Below, piece by piece: positions 53,946 to 64,000 of a DNA stretch of 64,000 nt. Each line of letters opens with the position of its first letter. The stretch's first letter is position 1. Below the pieces are notes generated by a model. It saw only the letters and a list, made by a program, of their open reading frames with translations, was not told the origin of the DNA and searched no databases. This DNA is from Cordylochernes scorpioides (taxonomy: Eukaryota; Arthropoda; Arachnida; Pseudoscorpiones; Chernetidae), in contig CP092875.1 in NCBI GenBank assembly GCA_030710605.1, positions 66,330,216 to 66,394,215 of the forward strand, in the 5' to 3' direction. Position numbers and translations under genes: made by a program.

Positions 53946-54535
53946 CAGTTAAACCTGTCTATAGCGCCTCCTCTTGGGACTCACCAAAATAGGTTTCACA
54001 ATAAAAATCTGTTATTTTTCTATCCACCAGGTGTGGATTGGGAAGACCAGACTTTGATATCTTTGACAGTTTGGATGTTAGCATTGTGGAACCGATTTTC
54101 CATCTTTTCCAAGCTTGTTGAAGTTAAAGCTTTCAGTAAATAAAGTTTTGTACATTCACTATACCATGGTTACACAAGCTCTTCCACTAAATGTTAGCGA
54201 TATTTTTTAGTATTCGATTGGCTTTAATTAATTTTTTCATGTTCAAGGTCCATATGATGTACGAGTTGACAGTAGCCACTTATAGAACCCAGAAGAATAT
54301 TTTTCACCGCCATTTTAGTTTTTCTGAGAAAGTTGTATGTTGTACAATAGTGCTTAGCAACATCCACACCTCCCTAGTCTCTAATGGCAGTTGGCTTCTT
54401 AATAGGGTGGTATAGAGAGGGGGTGCTATAGACAGGTCACTTTTAATGTAAAATGTTTACATTTTAATGTTTAAAATCGGGCGCTATAGAGAGGAAGGCG
54501 CTATTTAGAGGGGGTGTTATAGACAGGTTTAACTG
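53946..54535. mobile_element. 590-bp pogo-like TIR element
   Basis: Ends CAGTTAAACCTGTCTATAGC and its reverse complement, perfect for ~19 bp, with TA duplication (53944-53945, 54536-54537). Near the right end GGCGCTATAGA is repeated in inverse. Too short for a full transposase; plus frames at 53940-54143 and 54191-54415 show no DDE motif. Confidence 0.9.
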
Positions 54536-54919
54536 TATTTCATCACTGATGAACGCAATCTTTGTCCTATGCTAGAGTTGGGACTATAGAAATGTATTAA
54601 TATGTAAACTAGGTGCTAAAATATTATCTTTTTCCTTCATATATTTAGTGCTAATAAATTATCTTTAAAGCGTTAGCTAATCATCAAGCCAAAAATGTTT
54701 CGGAAAAACGAGAAAAAAAAATGTTTGGGCTTATGATGAGTTGACGTTTGGAAGTTTGCCACTTTGGATTAATAAACTTATTGCCAATCTTCTTATTGAT
54801 ATATTGCGGTTTTTACTTGGATATTTTTATTAAATATTACCTTCTGTTGTATGTGTGATTTTACGGCAATATAAATTTATATATATTCTATACTAGTGCT
54901 CACTTTCGTCTCTTTTTTC
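54536..54919. other. no gene seen
   Basis: AT-rich. Confidence 0.4.
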
Positions 54920-55605
54920 CCTTCAGGCATCCTAAAATATTTCTGCCCTGACTTTTACAATGTGCAATTCGTTACTAACCATGGGAAATTCGGAGATTTT
55001 CTGTTTAGAATAGGAGCTATAGATGATCCAGGGTGTGGAGAGAGAAGGCAGGATTCCAGTCACCTGCTCATTGAATGTCCAATCTTCCAGAACTACAGAA
55101 AGCGGAAAGATATTGAATACAAGGATCTTTTTATGTTTATAAACAGTAAATACTCATATATAAACATTCTTTCTTGATTTATAATATTATAAAGTAAATA
55201 AAGCTTCCAGAGTTAAGTTTATTGTTCAAATTTTTATAAAAATAGTATATATATCATCAATTTATTATCGTGATACTCCTGTTGAAGGACTGACAAGTCT
55301 GAAAGCTTGAAAATAAAAATTTGAACAAGAAACGTAACCCTGGAAGCTTTATTTACTTTATAGTATGGACTCATATTTAAAATTTAGGAAAATTTGTAAA
55401 TATATCTATGATTTTCTCTCTTGGTTAAAAAACCTTAACTGCTAACTATATATACATTTGTATTTGTTTCATTGGTTGTTTTGTTGTTGTTGTTTTCGGT
55501 TTCAATTGTTTTTGTAAAATAGTTCTCTGATTTTGGTGTTGTTGCTTGACGCAAGCATCCTTTGTGGGGATATCGCGTCTAATTTGATAATAAATAAATA
55601 AATAT
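54920..55605 (+). pseudogene. LINE ORF2 C-terminus and tail, with internal insertion
   Basis: LKYFCPDFYNVQFVTNHGKF and DSSHLLIECPIFQNYRKR match the LINE at 37667 (YFRPNFHNTQFVTNHGNFGS). The frame is cut by 55195-55362 and its last codons resume as RKICKYIYDFLSWLKNLNC before a 3' UTR hairpin (GCATCCTTTGTGGGGATATC, 55555) and AATAAATAAAT. Confidence 0.85.
55195..55362 (+). mobile_element. PLE-type terminus inserted in LINE coding
   Basis: ~45-bp inverted ends (AGTAAATAAAGCTTCCAGAG and its inverse) enclose CCTGTTGAAGGACTGACAAG then TCTGAAAGCTTG, a hammerhead-like arrangement with GTTGAAG for GATGAAG. Matches 34260-34375. Confidence 0.75.
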
Positions 55606-56690
55606 ATGATAAACACACAATGTTAGAAACCTTTTCTCGGTACATAATCATCTAGTGTAAGAGTCTTACAGCACCCCTCATCCATCCTACTGTCGATTAA
55701 CAAACCCGAACAAACGCATCATCTTAAACGGTAAAAATGCTATTAAATATATTATTTTGATTCTAAAAAAGGATTTTAAATTGCCCCAAGGCATTATTAT
55801 CAGTACATTTTCTTTTATCCATGCAATGATAGAGATTTCTTCTTTAATCAAAAATCTAAAAATATTTATTTGTGGCTTAAATTACCTCTGAGTTTTACAT
55901 TAATTTAAATTATCTAAACATTAATAAATAATGTATGAACTTTTAAAAATTGAGTGAAAATACTCTAAATTTTATTTGTAAAAAATCTAATATAAAAAGC
56001 ACACAAAAAGAAAGTAAGATATCAGAAGATAAAAGCAACTACATTTTTATATTTAAAAATCATTATCATATTTTTTATTATCAATATGGAATTCTTAATT
56101 TAAAAGATAATAAATAACTGATTTTTTCTAACAGAATATATCAAAATGTCTTGTGTTCATCTATCAAATAGTAATTATAATTATGTCTAAACCGATTATG
56201 GTTTGACACAGTAGAATTTGATGATAACAAGAAACTAATATATTTGACTAAAATTGTATCGAAAAGTTTACTGGTGTATACAACGCCCTTATAGTATATA
56301 TGAACGTCCCCCTTAATAATATACTTCAGTTAACCTTAAAGGAAAATAAAATGCTCGTCAATTTTATTTATAAACTTATATAACATCCCTTACAATTATA
56401 TCAAACGATAAAGATCTCAATGTTGAACACCGAATAATACTATAAATATACATAAAATACTAGATTCATATACAAAATATGAAAATACATGATTTGATAG
56501 GCAATATTAGCTGAGAAACCAGTTAAGAATTGAGTACAGGAACTAGGTAGCAATGTGATGCCAAATCCAGACAAGATGTACCATCGGAACTACAAGATCT
56601 AGAACAAGAAAGATAAGATTCCACAAGATGGATTAGGTGGGAAGAAGGCCAAGTTATTTAGGAACCTGCCGATTCTACGATGATGATGAA
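55606..56690. other. AT-rich intergenic DNA
   Basis: No repeat or gene recognised. 56500-56690 becomes less AT-rich towards the candidate first exon. Confidence 0.4.
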
Positions 56691-56866
56691 ATGGGGGGGG
56701 GTGGACTAAGGGACTTTATTAAGAGGGAACAGAAGCAGGCAGGGACCGTCTGCTATTTCTAAATGATTTCTCGGCTGCGCCTAATTTAGTAAGCCGGCGG
56801 CGGGTGTAAACACCGACACCACAGCGTAGCGCTAAAGTTGGACTCGCAGGCCCACTCCACGCCGAA
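56691..56866 (+). promoter_or_regulatory. GC-richer 5' UTR/promoter region of candidate host gene
   Basis: Sharp rise in GC content before the ATG at 56867, with no TE similarity. Includes an upstream ATG at about 56762 with a short frame ending in TAG. No TATA box placed with confidence. Confidence 0.4.
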
Positions 56867-56999
56867 ATGTCGACCGCAGCGGAGCCTACCAAGAAAGTGA
56901 AGAAGGTGAAGAAGACGAAGACCATAGTCACCACGGTCCAAGATGTCATCACCGAGGATGGAAGCGGGCGATATCCAGCAGCAGATGCCTCAGAGCGAG
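56867..56999 (+). CDS. first coding exon of an unidentified host gene
   Basis: ATG at 56867 in a reasonable context (GCCGAAATGT). 44 codons plus one base: MSTAAEPTKKVKKVKKTKTI then VTTVQDVITEDGSGRYPAAD, ASER. The exon ends GAG|GTGGGT, a good donor; if not spliced, a stop follows two codons later. Lys-rich, acidic-ending N-terminus, GC-rich against the AT-rich surroundings, no repeat copies elsewhere in the window. I do not recognise the family; KKVKKTK stretches occur in giant muscle proteins, but that is not enough to name it. No further exon is seen up to 64000, so the next would lie beyond the window or be very short. Confidence 0.55.
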
Positions 57000-58177
57000 G
57001 TGGGTGATTTTAAATATTCATTTACCGCCAAATTTTCGCGCGTTTGACTTCTTACTCTTTTGATAAAATTCTGTGAAATTTTTTTCAAGTCTCAACTCTC
57101 TCTGTTGAGCAAAAATTGTAATAATCTTCTCGAAAATATTATCTTTCTTTTGTTGTTCACACACAATTAATTACATTTGCAGAATAATGTGTGAATATTT
57201 GGTCATTAAGCGTAATTAGGCATGCTTTTTAATTCCCTATTTGATTTCTAAATTTCTATTATCACAGAATTTCCTCTCTCTCTGAACATGTTACTTCGGA
57301 TTTATACCAAACGATATTTATTCTTCTAAATATTTTGAATTTTCGAGTTCTTTTGAATTCTATCTTTCTAACTCATTTGTTTGGTTGAGAATTGTTACTA
57401 AAATAATAATTTCATTGAAAGAAATATTAAAATTTAGAGTCAACGATTAAAAAATTGCTATCTCTCTGTGAATTTTCAAAAATATCAATGATTTTTAGTT
57501 TAGTAGCATTTCTAATTTTCAAAAATATTTATTCTTCCCACCCCCCTTTTATAGGAAACTATTTCTAACTCATATTGAATCAAAATATTAACTTTTTCAT
57601 ATTGCATAGGTATTTTAATTTTAATAAAATATATACTCTAGACACAGCACAAAATAATTTTATGATTTACAATGAATGAAATTATGGATTTTATAGCATA
57701 CGATAATTATAGCAATACTGAACTATAATATCCTTACCAACATAAAAATTTGAATTTTATATTAAATATATGAGAATTAGAATTGAATTTTAATTTTTAA
57801 TATACACAAAATAATATATTCTATAATCAGTATTACTATGTAAAATCAATTTAAGAATTTTGAGCGATACATATTTTAATTTCCTCATATTTGTATTTTG
57901 TAGGCGAATAATTTCATTTTTTAAAAAAATAAATAAAGATACAATTATATATAATAATTGAAGTTCATAAATTATTATTTTAAAAATTAAACGTTTTTAT
58001 CACAAACGTATTATCACCCTAGATACACCACCGTCACCCATAATAAATAAAATATTTGAATTAGTAATATTTTAAACGAAAAATAAATAAATTTATAAAA
58101 ATAAGAGAATTAATTATGTAAAGAAGCAAGTTTTTATTTTAAATTAATCCTTCTAGTGTGAAAAATGTAAATCACCT
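57000..58177. other. AT-rich DNA, possibly first intron
   Basis: No gene or repeat recognised. Would be intron 1 if the exon at 56867 is real. Confidence 0.4.
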
Positions 58178-58384
58178 ACACTTATGGACAAAGTTAAGGA
58201 ATTAGATTCTCTTTGATGTCGCCTTCGTCTGTTTTTTTTAAGGAGACAGAGGCAATTTGTTCACACTTTATTTCGTGTGTCTTCAATAAAGGTCTTTGTG
58301 TGTCAAATATCTTTCAGAGTTATTGTCAGAATCCCAATATACATACTAAAAGGTACAACTTCCTAAAGGTTTGTCCATGAGTGT
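58178..58384. mobile_element. CACTCATGGAC-family element at the satellite edge
   Basis: Left end CACTTATGGACAAAGTTAAG, interior 'aaggagacagaggcaattt' as in 8305-8325, right end TTTGTCCATGAGTG. The satellite repeats only its right half. Confidence 0.75.
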
Positions 58385-59510
58385 ATACACACTTGGTATT
58401 CTCGTGTTTCTTCAATAAAGGTCTCTGTAATATATTTCAGAGTTATTGTTTGAATCGCAATATATATATGCTAAAAGGTACAACTTCCTTAATTTTTGTC
58501 CATGAGTGTATACACACTTGGTATTCTCGTGTTTCTTCAATAAAGGTCTCTGTAATATATTTCAGAGTTATTGTCAGAATCCCAATATACATACTAAAAG
58601 GTACAACTTCCTAAAGGTTTGTCCATGAGTGTATACACACTTGGTATTCTCGTGTTTCTTCAATAAAGGTCTCTGTAATATATTTCAGAGTTATTGTTTG
58701 AATCGCAATATATATATGCTAAAAGGTACAACTTCCTTAATTTTTGTCCATGAGTGTATACACACTTGGTATTCTCGTGTTTCTTCAATAAAGGTCTCTG
58801 TAATATATTTCAGAGTTATTGTCAGAATCCCAATATACATACTAAAAGGTACAACTTCCTAAAGTTTTGTCCATGAGTGTATACACACTTGGTATTCTCG
58901 TGTTTCTTCAATAAAGGTCTCTGTAATATATTTCAGAGTTATTGTCAGAATCCCAATATACATACTAAAAGGTACAACTTCCTAAAGTTCTGTCCATGAG
59001 TGTATACACACTTGGTATTCTCGTGTTTCTTCAATAAAGGTCTCTGTAATATATTTCAGAGTTATTGTCAGAATCCCAATATACATACTAAAAGGTACAA
59101 CTTCCTAAAGTTTTGTCCATGAGTGTATACACACTTGGTATTCTCGTGTTTCTTCAATAAAGGTCTCTGTAATATATTTCAGAGTTATTGTTTGAATCCC
59201 AATATGCATACTAAAAGGTACAACTTCCTTAAGTTTTGTCCATGAATGTATACACACTTGGTTATCTCGTGTTTCTTCAATAAAGGTCTCTGTATATCAA
59301 ATATCTTTTAGAGTTATTGTCAGAATCCCAATATACATGCTAAAAGGTACAACTTCCTTAAGTTTTGTCCATGAGTGTATACACACTTGATTATCTCGTG
59401 TTTCTTCAATAAAGGTCACTGTATATCAAATATCTTTCAGAGTTATTGTCTGAATCTCAATATACATGCTAAAAGGTACAACTTCCTTAAGTTTTGTCCA
59501 TGTAAGTATA
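58381..59510. repeat. 124-bp satellite, nine units
   Basis: GTGTATACACACTTGG recurs at 58380, 58505, 58629, 58753, 58877, 59001 and 59125, and in altered form near 59247 and 59375. Units 1 and 3 share 'tttgaatcgcaata', units 2 and 4 'gtcagaatcccaat', making a 248-bp dimer, and the 77-codon frames at 58381 and 58629 are identical by-products. The last units are more diverged. Confidence 0.95.
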
Positions 59511-62135
59511 CTGTATATCAGTTCTCTGTACAATATACAGCCACAAGGGCTGTGATCAAACTATCAACTTTGTTTTGTTGGCCGTCGCAATGTAATATGC
59601 GTGTAAAATACTTTTATCTTTAATATAGAAAATTATTTCCTTTCAATAATCTTACGACGAAAGTCTAAAAAATAGCTAAATTGATTTAAAAAGCAAAGAA
59701 ATTAATATATATGATCCGTTTCATCAAACAGTATAACAGATTATAAATAAATAAATCAATAATTCAGAGAAAATTTAAATATTACAACATTATAAAATCT
59801 GGCCTTTAGAAATCTAAAAAATATATTTTATGTTGGATTCTCTATTATTTTATATAGAGAGTTTCACTAATCATATATAAAAAATGATATAATATGAATA
59901 AAATTTGAATTTACTTATAAATATGGGTAGCTATTTTCGAAAATGAAGTTTGTGAAATTCAAAAACACATATATAAGAATAAATAACTTGTAGAACATAT
60001 CTCATATTGTTCTTCAAACATTGAATAGTGTAAGAAATATGAAGGCACGGTATTAGATTTAAATATTCTTGTCTTTGTAATATATATTTACTGAAGGAAT
60101 ATTATAATATTTAATATGTAAAATATGATTGTTATTCTCTATACTTTTTAAAGTCTAGTAATTCCTATTTATATATATCATATTTAGTGGTATTTCTTGT
60201 GTAAAATAATCCATCATCGCAATGTTTAAACGATTTTCCTGTGAAATTCTTTTTACTCTGTCCATTATAAATTAGAATTTTAAATCTGGCCCCCTGATCA
60301 TAACTAAGTTGTACATGCTGACCTATATAAATAAAATATAAATATAATATATATAAATCTAGATGTTGAGAAACACCAGAGCATCTTTTGTTGGCTTGCC
60401 TTCTGACTAACCAAATTGAACTTGCTTACTTTGACATAATGCCATCTTTCTGTATATACTCAATCTTATGAACACCTTAGCAAGTTTAGAGCAATTTGTA
60501 CACAGATTTATAAATCACTACTAATTCATCGTGTAAATATTTAAAGATTTAAATAATTCTAATATAGCACAATAGTCTGATAGACTTCGTGCTTCTATAA
60601 TAATAATAAATATATATATATATATATATATAAATTAACAGATATATATATATATAAAGTGATAAGTATTATATATATTCGGAATAATATTATATTTAAA
60701 ATTACATATATATTGTGAATATATAGATTTATTTTATTATCGAAATAAATATGCAGAAGAATACAGTATATGATATTTTATATAAAAACTCTTTATACAA
60801 GAACCTTTAAGATAAATACGATAATTTAATATGTTTTGACGTTTCAATATAAAGGCCATAATAAAATGGCAGAAATATTTGAAAATATATAGAATTTCCA
60901 TATACTTCAAATAAATATGAAAAACAACGATTGAATACACTTTGTCCTTAATGCTCGAATTTTAATAAAAGTTCAGAATAAATTTATTACTAAATTAAAC
61001 TCATTTTAAGACCAAAATATTTATTTTATGGAAAAGGTCCATTAAAATATGTATTTACTATTGATCTTTGCAATATACTGAGCAATAAAAATCTAAATGT
61101 TTTTTCAAAAATGGATAAGAGGCATTAAGTATATTTCAACCCCAAAAAAGATTTATTGGGGATTCTTTTTCGTAAAGAGCCTTACATTTTCTTAATGCGT
61201 TCCATCAATATTATTTTACTTAATTTTCATTTTATCGGAAATAATTCTCTTAACTTTATATTTCATTTCAAATAAAATTTTATAGCATTGTTTTTCACGG
61301 CATACATTTTACGGAATTTGTAAAATATCGAATATATATATTATGAATATATTGTTTTGTTGTTGAATAAGCTAGAGAATTGAAGGTGCAGTCGTGAAAA
61401 AGGAAAGATGATTATTTACCTTTCAAGTAGTTTTATTTTCAATTACTTGAAAAGAATTACACATTAATTATTTTTCACAGTAATATAGAATTTATAAAAT
61501 GAATTCTATATTCGTGATTTAAAAAAATAGGTAGGTTAACTATACATATTTACAACAAATATTCAAAGTATTATGTTCTAAATCTATGGTCGAAAAATGT
61601 AGAACAGTCAAGGAATGAAAATAAAATATATGTTTTAAAAATTAAAATGATTGCATTTTAGATTATGTAATATATATATAATTATAGGAATTAAGGCACT
61701 TTTTTGTAATACAAATCTTGCTTCATAGAATAATAATTTAAAAAATAGCATAATTATAATTTTTTTTAAAAACAAATTGAATAGAAGAAACAAATGATTT
61801 TTATATTTTTAGTATAATGGGAATAATAATAAAAAATACTTCTCTATTATGTGTCAATTGACGACCAAGAACAAGTTCTATATTTATAGCTACAACAATG
61901 GCGCCTCTTTCTTCAACACAATCCATCGGCTGCTATCATCCCTTCAATACAAATACTTTTCTGTCATCTCTCATAAGTTATTTTTAAAATAGAAAACACC
62001 GAGATTTTTTTAGTTAAATATTCATAAAGGTGCTCTGCGACATTTCATTATGTTAATTAAAATTACAATTATAAATATCCACGCTGCGCGCGTTTGTTTT
62101 TTGTAAATATTTCTGGTGGGATAAAGTCGATATTA
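59511..62135. other. AT-rich DNA without recognised features
   Basis: Short TA runs (60610-60650), no gene, RNA gene or long repeat found. Confidence 0.45.
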
Positions 62136-62210
62136 TATTGTAAGCCCGTTGAAGAGCGATTAACGCTTGAAAGCTAGCGTTTTTAAAATAAAAATGATAC
62201 TCATTGTGAG
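62136..62210 (+). mobile_element. PLE-type tail
   Basis: CCCGTTGAAGAGCGATTAAC then GCTTGAAAGCTAGCG and AAAATAAAA. GAGCG..CGCTT stem and GAAAGC fit a decayed hammerhead-like layout. Confidence 0.5.
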
Positions 62211-62499
62211 AATATAATTGTAATTTTAATACTTTTTCACAATTTTATCATGAAAAGAGATTTCATTATGTATTTATAATAAATAATAAAATATAAAACC
62301 GTATAAAATAATACAACTTAAACATACCATTTATTTTATATAGCCTAATGATGTTTAAACAGATAATATGATAAAGTTATTTATATATAAGTTTATAGAA
62401 GTTATTTTATTTTTCGTTTCTCTCTCTCTCGCGCGCGCCGCGTTCTCTTTAAATTCTTATTTTTAAAAGTAAAATACTCTCTTTTTTATTTTTAATTAT

Positions 62500-62605
62500 T
62501 ATATTATTGTATAATATGTTTATAACTGTTACTTTTTAAAAATGTAGATCGACGCAATTTTATCCCTAGCCGGAATATTATGTTTTGTGTGTTGAAATAA
62601 AAGTT
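62500..62605 (+). mobile_element. LINE 3' tail (decayed hairpin)
   Basis: GACGCAATTTTATCCCTAGC then CGGAATATTATGTTTTGTG, GAAATAAAAG: a mutated copy of the 3899-3930 tail. Confidence 0.6.
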
Positions 62606-62689
62606 AAATACTCTCTACATAAAATATGTAGAAAAATGCATATGCAATTTATGCAATATTTTAAGTAATAAATTATAGAACCAATTATT

Positions 62690-62920
62690 TTATTTCCAAA
62701 GCGCTATATCCCGCAAGGGATACTTGCGCCAAACAAGGAGAAAAGTTTATTTACATAAGTTATTCACATTATTCAGCGCATGAAAACATTAGAGATCCAG
62801 ATTTTGTAGAAAGTTTAGAATGTATTTACAAAATGAATTGAACTTTAAATATGATTTTTTTTATCGGAAATCAAATATCCTTGCGGGATATAGCGCTTTG
62901 GAAATAATAATAATAATAAA
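62690..62920. mobile_element. inverted pair of LINE-type tail hairpins
   Basis: Minus copy 62695-62735 and plus copy 62875-62915 both contain TATCC..TTGCGGGATATAGCGC and 'tttggaaataa'. Two opposed 3' ends or an inverted duplication. Confidence 0.65.
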
Positions 62921-63254
62921 TGAAAGTGAAGACCAAAAAGAATTGTCGCCAATTGACCATTATCAATAAGGATAGCCGAAATTAAAAGAGTATATGACTT
63001 ATTATTATAGAATAAAAGCAAAATTTGAAATAAAATATTAAAAATATAATTCTATAGAATCAAATATTAAATTTAAAACAACAAAATTGTTATTTAAATA
63101 TTTTTATATATTCATTTTTTCAAACGATAATATTCATCTAGGGGTAATAAAATCGATATTTTAATAAAAATATTTCTAAAAAAAATGTTTAAATCAATAT
63201 CAAAATAATTTTAGAAATATATTTTGAATATTTTATTAGAAATCTATATATATA

Positions 63255-63400
63255 CAAGAGAGATTGAGATTGAAACTGATTTATTACAACGTCCATATAT
63301 GATTATATATGGTTAAATACAGAATAAATATAAATATGAATAATAAATAATATAAATATGAATAATAAAATAAGACAAAGAGTATAAAAAAGAAAAATTA
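63255..63400 (-). mobile_element. LINE 3' tail, AATCTC family
   Basis: Same as 23640-23790. Confidence 0.6.
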
Positions 63401-64000
63401 AACCTTTAAAATATGATAAATTCTATATATAGTATTCTGAAGAAAAACTATTTAGACAATTATATCATTTGAATTTTATACTAGAAAATATTGATTATGT
63501 TAATATTTTTAATTTTAAATTCAGGAAACGAGCTTCAAAAGGTTTTATGTGTTTTGAAATAAATTCAAGAAGATATAAAAGAAATCTAAATGCAATTACG
63601 AAAAGTTGTAAACTTTCCGTCTGGAATTTAATAAACACCTCTTTTTTATAAATCGAAATAAAACACCGGATTTAATTAAACAGCTACAAATAATGTTGTT
63701 TCAATCGAATTTTTTTTCCTAACAAAACAAATTAATTTCAACAATGGAAAATTAACTAAAAAAATATTCATCTAATATTTTAATTTGTTCTATGTTTTTT
63801 AAATTAAATATTATATTTTGCAGAATATTTTAATTATTTGTTTTGCTATATATGATGAAAATAGCTATATGAATTAAAATATAGACAAAATAAATATTGT
63901 TACAAAAGCTGTTTTAAATCTGTATAATTTTCTCTCTAGAATAAATTTGCATAGCGAAATTAGCTACTCTCTGTTATTGTTGGAAAAAGAAATAAAGCTA
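63401..64000. other. AT-rich end of window
   Basis: The 60-codon frame 63469-63651 (FKFRKRASKGFMCFEINSRR) has no recognisable domain and no supported start. Confidence 0.3.

Noticed and set aside
54546-54552. CTGATGA at 'catcactgatgaacg' as another hammerhead
   Set aside because: No stem II and no GAAA at a suitable distance.
58381-58862. Two identical 77-codon frames as a duplicated gene
   Set aside because: They are by-products of the 248-bp satellite dimer.
58381-59510. Regularly spaced repeats as a CRISPR array
   Set aside because: Whole 124-bp units repeat without unique spacers, and the genome is eukaryotic.

Overview
The window is AT-rich nuclear DNA from an animal, most likely an invertebrate and plausibly an arthropod. 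The reasons are an intron-type splice donor after a short GC-richer first exon, Pol III tRNA genes without encoded CCA and with T-run terminators, and a mix of mariner, Helitron, Penelope-like, Ty3/Gypsy and several LINE families. Almost all of it is mobile or repeated DNA. The species cannot be named from the sequence alone. Products were assigned by reading motifs; no database search was run.

Layout. 1-8.4 kb: a mariner transposase pseudogene, two non-autonomous Helitrons, a four-unit ~312-bp tandem array, a LINE 3' end, a ~620-bp-arm inverted repeat and a tRNA-Gly-like gene. 8.9-16.5 kb: a repeat unit carrying tRNA-Glu(TTC), a Gypsy gag fragment broken by a Helitron and a TIR element, a ~300-bp-arm foldback, and a complete Ty3/Gypsy element with identical 123-bp LTRs inserted into a second tRNA-Glu unit. 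17-22.6 kb: a 5'-truncated LINE (15-bp target duplication) that splits a 59-codon reading frame, a SINE, a third tRNA-Glu unit, and a LINE tail inserted in a foldback. 22.7-34 kb: foldback family X, a tRNA-Gly relic, more Helitrons, a 43-bp minisatellite and LINE tails.

34-48 kb: several Penelope-like (PLE) termini, many in head-to-head inverted pairs and carrying hammerhead-ribozyme-like cores; one truncated PLE still has RT C-terminal and GIY-YIG coding. A Jockey/R1-type LINE lies at 37.7-39.2 kb. 48-56 kb: a Helitron next to a TA microsatellite, pogo-like TIR elements, a second SINE copy and a LINE fragment. 56.7-57.0 kb: the best candidate host gene, a first coding exon of 44 codons with a good splice donor. 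58.2-59.5 kb: a 124-bp satellite that appears to have grown from one end of a TIR element. 59.6-64 kb: mostly featureless AT-rich DNA plus LINE tails.

The elements are heavily nested (Helitron and TIR element in Gypsy gag; Gypsy in a tRNA unit; LINE in a small reading frame; insertion inside a ribozyme-like stem), so a relative insertion history can be read directly. The most unusual theme is structured RNA: hammerhead-like cores in PLE tails, a recurring hairpin in several LINE 3' UTRs, and foldback families that share one 12-nt loop.
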